Shown: one piece after another, positions 1 to 8,451 of the stretch
How positions within the stretch are numbered: the first letter of the stretch is position 1
Layout of the letters: each line of letters begins with the position of its first letter
Origin: Myxococcaceae bacterium
GTDB taxonomy: Bacteria > Myxococcota > Myxococcia > Myxococcales > Myxococcaceae
Reading direction: 5' to 3'
Length of the DNA stretch: 37,271 nt
NCBI GenBank assembly: GCA_017881345.1
Contig: JADGQZ010000133.1
Coordinates: 1-37,271 of the forward strand
Position numbers and translations under genes: made by a program
Notes under the pieces: generated by a model
What the model was told of the DNA's origin: nothing
What the model saw: only the letters and a program-made list of their open reading frames with translations
Database searches by the model: none

Positions 1-1
1 A

Positions 2-280
2 CGACAAGATTCTTTCCGTCGCGCACCAATATCAGACACACACCACGTGGCACCTGAAGCATCCGTCGATCTAGCACCCGTCGTTCGCGTCACGGAATTC
101 ATCACGCCGGTCGGTGAGATGATCGCGGCGGCAAACGACACGCACCTGCTGCTGTTCGAGTTCGCGCGCCGGCACATGTTCGACGCGCAACTCGAGCGGG
201 TGAAGCGAGCGATGCACTGCGAGCTCGAGCGCGGAGACGCGCCGATCATCGCCCGGCTGCGCGCGCAGCTCGACGAGCAC
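2..280 (+). pseudogene. Ada/MGMT-type DNA repair protein fragment, truncated at both visible ends
   Basis: The frame is open from the window edge and reads like the start of the methyltransferase part of an Ada or Ogt protein. It contains FITPVGEMIAAANDTHLLLF, then a helix ending in APIIARLRAQLDEH. This resembles the ribonuclease-like N-terminal domain of O6-methylguanine-DNA methyltransferases (typical pattern TPLGPM-AGAT--GLCLLEF). Residues before it could be the end of an AraC-type domain, as in bifunctional Ada. The similarity stops abruptly near base 280. Beyond that point the same frame is only the antisense of the next gene, so the active-site PCHR segment and DNA-binding helix are absent. 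It therefore cannot be a working methyltransferase. The family call is from recognition of the motif, so moderate confidence. Confidence 0.55.
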
Positions 281-1453
281 CGTGTTCAGGGTGAAGCTCC
301 GGCCCGGCGGTTTCGCACCGGCGTCGAACCGGACGAGCACGAACTGGGCGTCACGGGTGGCACCGGGGGCGAGCTGGAACTGTGGGTCGATCCGCCCTGC
401 CTCGATCGTGCCGATGCCCACCGCACTCGCGTCGTGGGTGCCTGGCCGTCCCCAGGTGAAGGCAGTGCCCTGCTCGTCCACCGCGCCGGCGGTCCCGGCC
501 TTGTAGGCGAGCACGAGCGGCTGTGCGGTGTGGTTCTTCAGCCGGACCGTGAGCCGCACCAGCTGGTTCTTTCCGCTCACGGCCGTCGCGGTCCCGACCA
601 CCGTGGCACTGAATGGGCCGGCGTCCTGACAGCTGGAGCCCGGGGCGCAGTGCGCTCCGCTCGAGGCGACCGGCGCGCTGCCGCTCGCTGGGGCAGGAAA
701 GGGAGCCGGGAACCCTCCCTGGGCGGGCGGAGCTCCCCCCGCACTCGCCGGCGGCGGGCTGTCTGCCGGCATCTGCGGCGCCGGGCCGGAGGGTGCCGTC
801 CCTGGCGCGGTGACGACGGCGGGAGCGGCTGCGCGCGCGCCGTCGACCAGCCCGGAGATCTGCAGCGGGTACTCGGGGCCGAGGGTCGACTGACCGTTCC
901 CCGCGGGGATGATCTCCCGGACGGTGAGGTCCAGGTCGAAGGTGTTGCCGAAGAGCTGCTGTCCGTTCCAGACCAGGGTGAAGCGAGCATCGCCGGTCTG
1001 ACCCGGGGCGAGCTGGAACTTGTCGTCCGGGGGGGTGGCGATGAACCCGATGCCCCGCACGTCCGAGTCCTTCACCAGATATCGGTTCCCCTTGTCGTCG
1101 GTGGCGCCGCCCGAGCTCCGGACGTACCCGAGCGTCACCGGACGGTCGAGCTTGTTCCGGAAGCGCAGGGTGACGGTGAGCACCTTCCAGTAGCCCTGCA
1201 GGCTGGCCCGGAACTCCACCACCGTCATCGCGAAGGCGTTCACCTCGGTGCAGGCCGGATCTCCGCCGCAGATCGGCGCCGGCGCCGCCTGGACCGTCCC
1301 CGCCTCGGGTCTGGAGGTGGCCGGGGTGGGGCCGGCCGCCAGAGCTGGCGAGAGGACCAGCGCCGCGCAGAGCAGCACGGAGCAGGCCCAGCCTCGCGGC
1401 AGCCGGGTTCGATCGGGGGGCGGGCGCGTCGCACGGGCGCTGGGGTGGGGCAT
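71..1453 (-). CDS. Secreted protein of unknown function with two tandem repeats; C-terminus probably replaced
   Basis: The 460-residue product starts with an export signal: Arg-rich n-region, hydrophobic SVLLCAALVLSPALA, cleavage near residue 40. An excellent ribosome binding site, GGAGGTG, precedes the ATG. Two related beta-rich units follow, at about residues 60-205 and 268-392. Each begins with a close Cys pair (ICGGDPAC, HCAPGSSC) and contains a 'FQLAPGxTxDAxF' segment. A Pro/Ala-rich linker at about 206-266 joins them. The second unit breaks off at FTLNTVL. The last 68 residues are antisense to the ada-like fragment and look non-native. The gene lies 94 bases downstream of the Ser/Thr kinase on the same strand, so it could be a secreted output of that signalling pair. 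I do not recognise the family. Confidence 0.7.
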   Translation of the reverse strand: MPHPSARATRPPPDRTRLPRGWACSVLLCAALVLSPALAAGPTPATSRPEAGTVQAAPAPICGGDPACTEVNAFAMTVVEFRASLQGYWKVLTVTLRFRNKLDRPVTLGYVRSSGGATDDKGNRYLVKDSDVRGIGFIATPPDDKFQLAPGQTGDARFTLVWNGQQLFGNTFDLDLTVREIIPAGNGQSTLGPEYPLQISGLVDGARAAAPAVVTAPGTAPSGPAPQMPADSPPPASAGGAPPAQGGFPAPFPAPASGSAPVASSGAHCAPGSSCQDAGPFSATVVGTATAVSGKNQLVRLTVRLKNHTAQPLVLAYKAGTAGAVDEQGTAFTWGRPGTHDASAVGIGTIEAGRIDPQFQLAPGATRDAQFVLVRFDAGAKPPGRSFTLNTVLVELRAQPGDDRRVSALELAVHRSLHPLELRVEHVPARELEQQQVRVVCRRDHLTDRRDEFRDANDGC

Positions 1454-1547
1454 GGGTGAGCACCTCCGGGGGCGTCTGCGGACCCATGCGCAGGAACGCG
1501 TCCCGGACCGTCACTGCGGGCCGTCTGGACACGGGCGCCAGCGAGGG

Positions 1548-4205
1548 CTAGCGCCCGGAGGTGGCCGACGCGGGGCCGAGCTCGGCCTGGAAGCGGTCCG
1601 CGTCCCCGGGACGACCGAGCTCGCGGTACGCCGAGGCAAGGTCCTCGCGGGCCATCTTCATCCACATCGGCGGCGGGTCCTTCCTCTTCGAGAGGATCTC
1701 GTATCCGGCGCGGCTCTGGGCCTCGGCGTCGGCCGTCTGCCGGGCGGCGAGCAGCACATGTCCGTAGCGCACGCGCGCGATGCCCTGGAGCGGATGATCT
1801 GCCGCCAGCACCTCCTGGTAGACGGCGAGCACGCGGCGGAAGAGCTCCTGGGCGTGCTGCCCATTTCCGCGCCGCTGCTCGAGGTCGGCCAGGTTCGAGA
1901 GCGCCACGCCGACCAGGTAGTGCTTCCCGTGGTGGACCTGGTCGTAGATGTCCGCCATCCGCCCGAAGTCGGCCGCCGCCTCGTCGAGCCCGCCCTGGTC
2001 GCGGGCGATGATCCCCAGCTCGTTCAGCGTCGAGGCCACGCGCGGATGCACCGGGCCGTAGACCCGCTCCTGGGTGGCGAGCGCGGCGACGAGGAGCACA
2101 CGCGCCTCGTCTCGACGCTCGAGCCTCAGAAGCGAGCGGGCGAGGATGGTCTCGGCCGACGCAGTCTCCGGATGGTCCGGTCCGTACCAGGCGCGCATGA
2201 TGTCCAGCCCCTCGCGGTTCCAGCGCTCGGCGTCGGGGTAATGGCCCTGCTCGAACTGCACCGCGCCGAGGTTGATGAGGTCGTCCGCGACGTGCGGGTG
2301 CCGGGCCCCGTAGAGGCGACGGTCGATCTCGAGCACTCTCTGGTTCAACGCGTCGGCCTGCGCGTACTGGCCCAGGTAGAAATGGCAGTTCGCCAGCTCG
2401 GTGAGGCTCTGCGACAGGTCGGCGAGCGCGTCGGGCCGCCGCGACTGCAGGCGGACGGCCTCCTCGAGCTCGCCGATGCCGGCGGCGTACTTTCCCGCGT
2501 TCTCGTGGACCTTCCCCAGCGCCGAGAGGGCCCGGGCCACCTCGGGATCGTCCTTCGGGCGATGGCGGCGGAGCATCGCCAGCCCGGCGGAGACCTGCTG
2601 CTCGGCGACGTCGAACCGGCCCCGGGCGCTCGCCAGCAGCCCGCTGGCCACGAGCGACCGCCCGACCTCTGGATGGTCCTCTCCGAAGGCGGCGCGACGG
2701 AGCTTCAGTGCGCGCTCCAGGAGCTCCTCGGCCTGGTCCAGGCGGCCCAGGTTCTGGGCGATGCCGCCGAGCGTCTGGAGCAGCTCGGCCTCCACCGCGG
2801 GCTCCGTCTCGAGCGACCGCGCCTCGCGCACGCCGCGGTCCAGGAGGTCCACCACCCGGAGCTCGGCGGCAGGCCCCACCTCGCCCGTCCCTCCCTCGAA
2901 GAGCTGGAGCATGAACTGCTGGATGCGTTGCGTCCGGGCCGCCTCCGCCGCCACCCGGTCGCGCGCCCGCGCCAGCCGGAAGGCGGAGAAGGCGGTCACC
3001 CCGAGGATGGCCACCGTCACCACGGAGGCCACCATCACCGTGCGCGCGTTACGCCGCAGGAGCTTTCCCACGCGGTACGCGAGCGAGTCCGGGCGGGCGT
3101 CCAGCGGCTCGCCGGCAAGGTGGTGGTCGAGGTCGCGGATCAGCGCTTCCACCGACGGGTAGCGGCGCGACGGGACGCGCTGCATCGCGGTCAGGCAGAG
3201 CACGTCCAGGTCCGCCCACATCGCGCGGCTGGCCTGGATCGGGCGGTCGGGGATCTGCGACGGACGCGGTGGCTCCTGCTCCAGCACCCGCCGGGCGGCC
3301 TCGTGCGGCGTCAGCCCCGCGAGCTCGAACGGCAGACGCCCCGACAGCAGCTCGAAGAGGAGCACACCGAGGGCGTAGACGTCGGTCTCGACGCCGAGCC
3401 GGCCGCCCTCGACCTGCTCCGGTGCGGCGTAGGCCGGCGTCATCAGCCGCAGACCGGTGCGCGTCGGGTCCGTCGCAGGACCGGTCGGCTCGAGCTGCTT
3501 GGCGATCCCGAAGTCGAGCAGCTTCACCGAGCCGTCCGCCTTCACCAGGATGTTCGAGGGCTTGAGGTCGCGGTGGATGACCGCGTGACGGTGGGCGTGC
3601 TGCACCGCCTCGCAGACCGCCCGGAACAGCCGGAGCCGCTCGCCCAGCCCGCTCCCGTGCTCGCGGCAGTACTCGGTGAGCGGGACCCCGTCCACGTACT
3701 CCATCGCGAACCAGGGGGTCCCGTCGGGCAGCGTCCCGGCGTCGTGCAGCTGGGCGATTCCTGGATGGTCGAGCTGGGCCAGCGTGCGCTGCTCGGCCAG
3801 GAAGCGTGCGCGGCGCGACGGAGAGACCCAGGCATCGCGGAGGAGCTTGAGCGCGGCCCGGCCGCCCACGTCCTCGCGCTCGACCAGGTACACCACGCCC
3901 ATCCCGCCCTCACCGACCAGGCGGAGCACGCGGTAGGGGCCCACCCGTCCGCCTGGCCCGTCGAAGCCGACGAGGGCGCGGGCGACGTCGGGCAGCGATC
4001 GGTCGAGGAACGTCTCCGGGGTCCGGTCCTCGAGGAGGAGCGCCTCCACCTCGTCCACCAGAGCGCCATCTCCGTCGGCGCGCGAGTCGAGGAAGGCGTG
4101 CTGCTCGGCCTGGGGCAGATCGGCCGCGGCGTGAAAGAGCTCCTGGATCCGCCGCCAGCGTGCCGGACCGGCCGGCTCCGGTTCAGCTTTTCTGTCGGAG
4201 CTCAT
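1548..4205 (-). CDS. Membrane-anchored Ser/Thr protein kinase with TPR sensor domain (PknB type)
   Basis: The 885-residue product is a Hanks-type kinase. Visible elements: glycine loop VGEGGMGVVY (97-106), Lys120 in AALKLL, catalytic HRDLKPSN (211-218), DFG (231-233) and APEQ (261-264). One transmembrane helix lies at about 388-409. The rest, about 430-850, is a series of TPR repeats with typical 'LGxVxFEQGxYxxAExxxRxxLxI' spacing. The kinase is therefore cytoplasmic and the TPR part probably extracytoplasmic. I chose the ATG giving MSSDRKAEPEP. It overlaps the end of the sigma factor gene by 23 bases, whereas the longer frame adds an unlikely antisense-like N-terminus. Pairing with the sigma factor suggests that the kinase acts on, or in the same pathway as, that sigma factor, as reported for other ECF-kinase pairs. 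The partner relationship here is inferred. Confidence 0.93.
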   Translation of the reverse strand: MSSDRKAEPEPAGPARWRRIQELFHAAADLPQAEQHAFLDSRADGDGALVDEVEALLLEDRTPETFLDRSLPDVARALVGFDGPGGRVGPYRVLRLVGEGGMGVVYLVEREDVGGRAALKLLRDAWVSPSRRARFLAEQRTLAQLDHPGIAQLHDAGTLPDGTPWFAMEYVDGVPLTEYCREHGSGLGERLRLFRAVCEAVQHAHRHAVIHRDLKPSNILVKADGSVKLLDFGIAKQLEPTGPATDPTRTGLRLMTPAYAAPEQVEGGRLGVETDVYALGVLLFELLSGRLPFELAGLTPHEAARRVLEQEPPRPSQIPDRPIQASRAMWADLDVLCLTAMQRVPSRRYPSVEALIRDLDHHLAGEPLDARPDSLAYRVGKLLRRNARTVMVASVVTVAILGVTAFSAFRLARARDRVAAEAARTQRIQQFMLQLFEGGTGEVGPAAELRVVDLLDRGVREARSLETEPAVEAELLQTLGGIAQNLGRLDQAEELLERALKLRRAAFGEDHPEVGRSLVASGLLASARGRFDVAEQQVSAGLAMLRRHRPKDDPEVARALSALGKVHENAGKYAAGIGELEEAVRLQSRRPDALADLSQSLTELANCHFYLGQYAQADALNQRVLEIDRRLYGARHPHVADDLINLGAVQFEQGHYPDAERWNREGLDIMRAWYGPDHPETASAETILARSLLRLERRDEARVLLVAALATQERVYGPVHPRVASTLNELGIIARDQGGLDEAAADFGRMADIYDQVHHGKHYLVGVALSNLADLEQRRGNGQHAQELFRRVLAVYQEVLAADHPLQGIARVRYGHVLLAARQTADAEAQSRAGYEILSKRKDPPPMWMKMAREDLASAYRELGRPGDADRFQAELGPASATSGR

Positions 4206-4731
4206 GGGCCAGGAAGGCGCGGGCCGCGCGCCAGTCACGCAGGACGGTGGCCTCGGAGACGCCGAGGACCTCGCAGGTCTCTCGCACGTCGAGCCCACCG
4301 AAGAACCGGCTCTCGACGATGAGCGCCTGGCGTGGCTCGAGCTCGGCCAGCGTCTCGAGCGCGCCGTCGAGCGCGAGCACCTGGTCCGAGCCGGCCTCCG
4401 GCGGAAGGGTGTCCTCGTCGAAGGTCACCAGCGGGACGCCCCCGCCGCGCTTCCGGGCCGAGCGCCGGCGAGCGGCTTCCACCAGCACCTGGCGCATGGC
4501 CCGGGCGGCGATGCGCTTGAAGTGGGCCGGCGACGTGGAGGCGAACTCGGGCGAGGAGGCGAGCTTCAGCCATGCCTCGTTGACCAGCGCGGTCGGACTG
4601 AGGGTGCGACTGGGGTCGCCGCGCCGGACCGAGGCCGCGAGGCGACGCAGCTCCTCGTACGCGGCGCTGAAGAGATGGTCCCGCGTGTCAGCGTCGACGA
4701 CACCTGACGGTCGAGGTCCTGCTCGGGCCAT
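4183..4731 (-). CDS. ECF sigma factor of the TIGR02999 (Sig-70_X6) type
   Basis: The 182-residue product has sigma region 2 at about 15-85 (SPTALVNEAWLKL, HFKRIAARAMRQVLVEAARR). Sigma region 4 lies at about 120-175, with helix-turn-helix LDVRETCEVLGVSEATVLRD. This matches the ECF-like family commonly encoded beside Ser/Thr kinases. There is no anti-sigma gene next door, so control by phosphorylation from the overlapping kinase gene is the natural hypothesis. The frame is open for 66 more codons upstream, but these encode a poly-proline stretch antisense to the Gly-rich neighbour. I therefore start at MARAGPRP. The gene is divergent from the lipoprotein gene with 76 bases between start codons. 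Confidence 0.92.
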   Translation of the reverse strand: MARAGPRPSGVVDADTRDHLFSAAYEELRRLAASVRRGDPSRTLSPTALVNEAWLKLASSPEFASTSPAHFKRIAARAMRQVLVEAARRRSARKRGGGVPLVTFDEDTLPPEAGSDQVLALDGALETLAELEPRQALIVESRFFGGLDVRETCEVLGVSEATVLRDWRAARAFLAHELRQKS

Positions 4732-4807
4732 GACGGTTTCCGCCGGCTTCCTGCGCACCTGGGGCGTAGCACGCGCGCTGGAGCGCGGGCAATCGGAGGG
4801 TCGACGG

Positions 4808-5719
4808 ATGAGGCGAGCGCTGGGGATGCCGGCCGCCGCGGTCCTTTGGGCGGCGTGTGGCGGGGGTGGGGGTGGAAACAACCCCGGAGGAGGAGGCGGC
4901 GGGAGCGGCGCGATGAGCGCCACCGTCAACGGTCAGGCCTTCACCGCGACCCAGTCCGCCACGGCAGCGGCATCGTCCTCGGCCGCGATCTCGGTCTACA
5001 CCGTCAGCGGGACCCGCCTGAACGGGACGACCGCCGAGAACATCACGCTTAGCCTGTACAACATCGCGGCGACCGGGACGTACCCGCTGGGGGTGAACTC
5101 CACCAACTTCGGCGGCATCGCGACGTACCTCAACGGTTCGTCCTCCTGGACGACCCCGCTGAGCGGCACCGCCGGCACGGTGATCGTCACCAGCCTGACC
5201 GCCACCCGGATCGCCGGGACGTTCAGCTTCAACGCCGCGGACGTCCTCAATCCGGCGTCGACGCGAAGCGTGACCAACGGAGCGTTCGACGTGGGAATCA
5301 CCGGCACGCCCGGAACGGTCCAGCCGTACCAGGGCAGCTCCATGAAGGCGACACTGGGGGGAAGCGCCTGGATCGGCGCCACCATCGTCGTCGTCTCCAA
5401 GACGGGTGGCTCGTACGCCTTCGGCGGCTCGACCATCACCGGAACGGGGGCGGCGGGCATCGCCAACGTGAACGTCATCCTCACCGGGGTGAGCGGTCCG
5501 GGCACCTACGCGCTCGGGCCCGGCCAGGGCAACCAGCTCTCGGTGACTGCGGGCGGCTCGGGCTACAACTCGAGCCTGTCCGGCTCGTCGGGGTCGGTCG
5601 TGGTCACCTCCGTGGACGCCAACCGGCTGAAGGGAACGTTGAGCGCGACGCTGGCCGCGGCCGGCGGAGCTGCCCTGGCCGTGAGCGGCGGCACCTTCGA
5701 CATCGGGCTCGGAAAGTAG
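4808..5719 (+). CDS. Gly-rich lipoprotein with duplicated DUF6252-like beta domain
   Basis: The 303-residue product starts MRRALGMPAAAVLWAACGGG. A short signal ends in a lipobox-like AAC, followed by a run of Gly with two Asn (GGGGGGNNPGGGGGG), a flexible tether common in myxobacterial lipoproteins. Two similar halves follow, each with the pattern TVNGQAF/TLGGSAW, 'ITxTGxAxxxxxxxxLYNIxxTGTYPLG' and 'GTVxVTSLTxxRIxGTFSF'. This resembles small DUF6252-type extracellular proteins. The start codon has a GGAGGG ribosome site and removes a long upstream extension that is antisense to the sigma factor. Proximity to the sigma/kinase pair makes it a candidate target. Function unknown. Confidence 0.82.
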   Translation: MRRALGMPAAAVLWAACGGGGGGNNPGGGGGGSGAMSATVNGQAFTATQSATAAASSSAAISVYTVSGTRLNGTTAENITLSLYNIAATGTYPLGVNSTNFGGIATYLNGSSSWTTPLSGTAGTVIVTSLTATRIAGTFSFNAADVLNPASTRSVTNGAFDVGITGTPGTVQPYQGSSMKATLGGSAWIGATIVVVSKTGGSYAFGGSTITGTGAAGIANVNVILTGVSGPGTYALGPGQGNQLSVTAGGSGYNSSLSGSSGSVVVTSVDANRLKGTLSATLAAAGGAALAVSGGTFDIGLGK

Positions 5720-5745
5720 TCGGGCGGCGGGTCACGCCCGCTGCC
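5720..5745. terminator. Possible bidirectional terminator between convergent genes
   Basis: The stretch between the lipoprotein stop and the end of the LysR gene contains two mutually exclusive short stems, CGGGC/GCCCG and GCGGG/CCCGC. There is no T tract, and the hairpin runs into the LysR gene's last codons. A weak candidate based on position and symmetry only. Confidence 0.25.
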
Positions 5746-6601
5746 AGCGCCGGAGCGCGCCCGAGAGCGTCTGCTCGAGCACCTGCGCCGCACGGCGGAC
5801 CCGGGCGGAGGACCGACCCTCGCCCCGGACGAGCCAGAGCGTCCGGACGGGGAGCTCGGGCAGCGCCGCGATGCGGATCAGATCGGGGAAGACCTCCTCC
5901 AGGCCCTCCGGCAACACGCCCAGCCCGACGCCGGCCTGGACCGCGGCGACCAGGACGGTGGGGCTGTCCGTCCGGAGCGCCACCTCTGCACCCGAGGTCG
6001 CGGCGCGCACGAGCCAGCGGCCGGCGTCGGTGCGGCCCGCGGCGCCGGTGAGGACCACGACGCGGTGACCGACCAGTGACTCCACGCTTCCGGGGCGCCC
6101 GTGGTCGAGCAGGTACGGCTCGGAGGCGTAGAGCGCGTCGGCCGTCTGGCCGAGCGACGTGCGGGTGCTCCCCTTCGTCGGGCGCGGGTGCGCCGTCACC
6201 TCCAGCTCGGAACCACGGCCGGCGGTCACCAGCTCGAGCGTGACGTTCGAGAGCGTGCGCGCGAGGTCGGCGGCGGTGGCCTGGATCCACTGCGCGGCGA
6301 GCATCCCGTCCACGCGCACCCGCACCGGCGGCCCCGGCGGGATTCGGGGCAGCGCGCGGTCGACCCGGGCCATCTCCTCCGCCATGCGCTCGGCCGTGTG
6401 CAGCGCGCTCCGGCCCGCGTCGGTGGGCAGGAGCCGGCCGCCCTCGCGAACGAAGAGCGCCGCTCCCGCCGCTCGCTCCACGGTCTTCAGCTCCGCCTCG
6501 AGCGCGTCCGCGGACATCCGCAGCGCACGGGCGGCACCGGACAGCGCCCCGTGCCGGGCGAGGGCGAGCACGAGCTGGAGCTGCTCCCAGGGAAGCACCA
6601 C
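5732..6601 (-). CDS. LysR-family transcriptional regulator
   Basis: The 289-residue length is normal for LysR. The N-terminal winged helix-turn-helix (about 5-63) contains LVLALARHGALSGAARALRM and an alpha-helical linker. The C-terminal effector-binding domain (about 90-285) includes the typical 'VAAVQAGVGLGVLPEGL' segment. No gene is divergently transcribed next to it, so its target cannot be read from position. The nearest upstream gene on the same strand is the glutathione S-transferase, 57 bases away, and co-transcription with it is possible. The inducer is unknown. Confidence 0.93.
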   Translation of the reverse strand: MVLPWEQLQLVLALARHGALSGAARALRMSADALEAELKTVERAAGAALFVREGGRLLPTDAGRSALHTAERMAEEMARVDRALPRIPPGPPVRVRVDGMLAAQWIQATAADLARTLSNVTLELVTAGRGSELEVTAHPRPTKGSTRTSLGQTADALYASEPYLLDHGRPGSVESLVGHRVVVLTGAAGRTDAGRWLVRAATSGAEVALRTDSPTVLVAAVQAGVGLGVLPEGLEEVFPDLIRIAALPELPVRTLWLVRGEGRSSARVRRAAQVLEQTLSGALRRWQRA

Positions 6602-6658
6602 GACCCCGAGCCTCGCCCGGGGAGCGCCGGCGCGGCAAACCCCGGCGTCCCGGGGCGC

Positions 6659-7267
6659 TCAGCCGAAGAAGGGCATCGGCACGAAGCCTTGGACCGAGGT
6701 CACCCGGTCGAGCCAGCGGCGGACGGCGGGGTAGTCGTCGAGCGAGAATCCGCCCTCGGGCGCGACGTGGGTGTAGGCGTAGAGCGCGATGTCGGCGAGC
6801 GTCGGCCGCTCACCCACGAGGAACGGCGACGCGCCGAGCGCCCTCTCCATCACCCCGAGCGCGGCGTATCCCCGGGCCGTTCGCTCGACGATCTCCTGCT
6901 TCTTCTCTTCGGCCTTCCCCGCGTGCTTCACCCAGAAGCGGACCGTCGCGATGTAGGGCTCATGGCTGTACTGCTCGAAGAAGAGCCATTCGTACATCTT
7001 CGCGCGCAGGTACGCGTCGGAGGGGATCCACGCGGAGCCCTCGCCGAGGTGGAGCAGCATCGCGTTCGACTCGGCCAGGGTGCGTCCGTCGGGCAGCTGC
7101 AGCAGCGGGACACGACCGTTCGGATTGAGCGCGAGGAACCCCGGCGTGCGGCTCTCGCCCTTGAGGATGTCGACCTCGATCCAGCGGAACGGCAGCCCCC
7201 GTGCGTGGAGCATCATCGCCGGCTTCCAGCAGTTCCCGGAGGGGGCGTTGCCGTAGAGGGTGTGCAT
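6659..7267 (-). CDS. Glutathione S-transferase family protein
   Basis: The 202-residue product has the N-terminal thioredoxin-like domain (about 1-80) with YGNAPSGNCWKPAMML at the active-site end of strand 1. The cis-proline motif NPNGRVPLLQL and the glutathione-contacting ESNAMLLHL follow. A helical C-terminal domain (about 90-200) has the conserved 'GERPTLADIALYAYTH' N-capping box region. The enzyme would conjugate or reduce electrophiles with glutathione in the cytoplasm. The residue most likely activating glutathione is the Ser or Cys in SGNC, but substrate cannot be told. It follows dapE by 77 bases on the same strand. Confidence 0.93.
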   Translation of the reverse strand: MHTLYGNAPSGNCWKPAMMLHARGLPFRWIEVDILKGESRTPGFLALNPNGRVPLLQLPDGRTLAESNAMLLHLGEGSAWIPSDAYLRAKMYEWLFFEQYSHEPYIATVRFWVKHAGKAEEKKQEIVERTARGYAALGVMERALGASPFLVGERPTLADIALYAYTHVAPEGGFSLDDYPAVRRWLDRVTSVQGFVPMPFFG

Positions 7268-7344
7268 GACCGAGTCTCGCCCGACCGCTCACGCCGCCGC
7301 CAGCACAGTCGCAGCGGACACGCGTCACACAGCCGCGAGCGCGC

Positions 7345-8451
7345 TCACCCCGGTGTGGTGAGGAACGCCCGGAGCTTCCGGTACGCATCCTCGAGCGCGG
7401 GGAGACTGGCGCTCTCGCCAGCCTGGTGCGCCTGGGCCGTCTCGCCGGGGCCGTAGTTCACCGCGTCGATGCCCATCGCACCGAGGCGCGCCACGTCGGT
7501 CCAGGCCTGCTTCGGCTCGGCGCGGAGCCCGGTGCTCGCGAGCAGCGTCCGGTAGAGCGGATTCGACGTGCAGACCGGGCCCGAGGGCGCGCGGTCGGTG
7601 ATGCTCACCTCGGCCCGGTCGCCGATCCAGGCGCGCAGCTCCGCCTCGGCGTCCTCGGGCGTCCGCCCGGGCGCGAAGCGGACGTTGAGGTTCAGCTCGA
7701 AGGTGTCGGGAACCACGTTGCGGGCTCGCCCCCCGGTGGCGAGGGTCGCGGACGTCACCTCGCGGAACACGAAGCCCCCGCGCTCCACCTCGCGTGGCGG
7801 ACGGGCCAGGAGCTCGGCCAGGAGCGGCCCGGCGAGATGAACCGCGTTCACGCCCTGCCATGGACGGGCGGCGTGCGCGGCGTGCCCATGGAAGCGCACG
7901 GTCGCGTGAAGCGAGCCCACGCAGCCCACCTGCACCGCCCCATCCGTCGGCTCGAGCGCCACCCCGAACGCGAGCCGCCGCAGCTCCGGTACCGACTCGA
8001 ACAGCGGCCCGAGTCCCGACTCGAGGTAGGGCCCCTCCTCGCGCTCGTAGAGGACGAGCAGCAGATTGACCGGCAGGGCGTCGAGCTCGAGCGTCTCGGC
8101 GAGCGCCATCATCACCGCCACGCCGCCCTTCATGTCCGAGCTGCCGAGCCCGTGCAGCCGCGACCCCTCGAGCCGCGGGGCCGCCTCGCCGGGCCGTGCG
8201 GGCACCGTGTCGATGTGTCCGACCAGCGCGACCGCCGGGCGCGGGTCGGCGCGTCGCCCGAGCACGAACGAGTGTCCCACCCGGACCACCTCGCCCGCGT
8301 CGTAGACGTGGCTCGCCCAGCCGGCGACGGCGTCCGCCAGCGGGCCCTCGTGCCCGATGGGGCTGGGGATTGCACAGAGCGCGAGCGCCCTGCGCCCGAG
8401 GCTCGCCGCGTCGGGCTCGCGGCCCACCTCGGCGAGGAGGTCTGCGCTCAC
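7345..8451 (-). CDS. dapE: Succinyl-diaminopimelate desuccinylase (M20 metallopeptidase)
   Basis: The 368-residue product removes succinate from N-succinyl-LL-diaminopimelate in lysine and peptidoglycan precursor synthesis. Dinuclear metal motifs of M20 enzymes are visible: GHIDTVP (H79, D81), SSDMKGG (D106), the catalytic EEG (138-140), ALEPTDG (E168) and a C-terminal His in AHQAGE. The dimerisation lid lies roughly at 175-290. The GTG start sits in GTGA, overlapping the dapD stop by 4 bases, so the two are translationally coupled. The much longer upstream frame is the shadow of dapD. Related M20 deacylases cannot be excluded by sequence alone, but the dapD neighbour makes DapE very likely. 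Confidence 0.94.
   Translation of the reverse strand: MSADLLAEVGREPDAASLGRRALALCAIPSPIGHEGPLADAVAGWASHVYDAGEVVRVGHSFVLGRRADPRPAVALVGHIDTVPARPGEAAPRLEGSRLHGLGSSDMKGGVAVMMALAETLELDALPVNLLLVLYEREEGPYLESGLGPLFESVPELRRLAFGVALEPTDGAVQVGCVGSLHATVRFHGHAAHAARPWQGVNAVHLAGPLLAELLARPPREVERGGFVFREVTSATLATGGRARNVVPDTFELNLNVRFAPGRTPEDAEAELRAWIGDRAEVSITDRAPSGPVCTSNPLYRTLLASTGLRAEPKQAWTDVARLGAMGIDAVNYGPGETAQAHQAGESASLPALEDAYRKLRAFLTTPG

Noticed and set aside
1248-4322. A 1024-residue plus-strand open frame
   Set aside because: It is antisense to the Ser/Thr kinase, Arg/Leu/Gly-rich with no domain, and exists because GC-rich codon bias keeps stops out of the complementary frame. Other long frames opposite real genes were dropped for the same reason.
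4732-4929. N-terminal extension of the sigma factor rich in proline
   Set aside because: The run of prolines is the antisense of the Gly-rich tether of the divergent lipoprotein; the sigma fold begins after the internal ATG.
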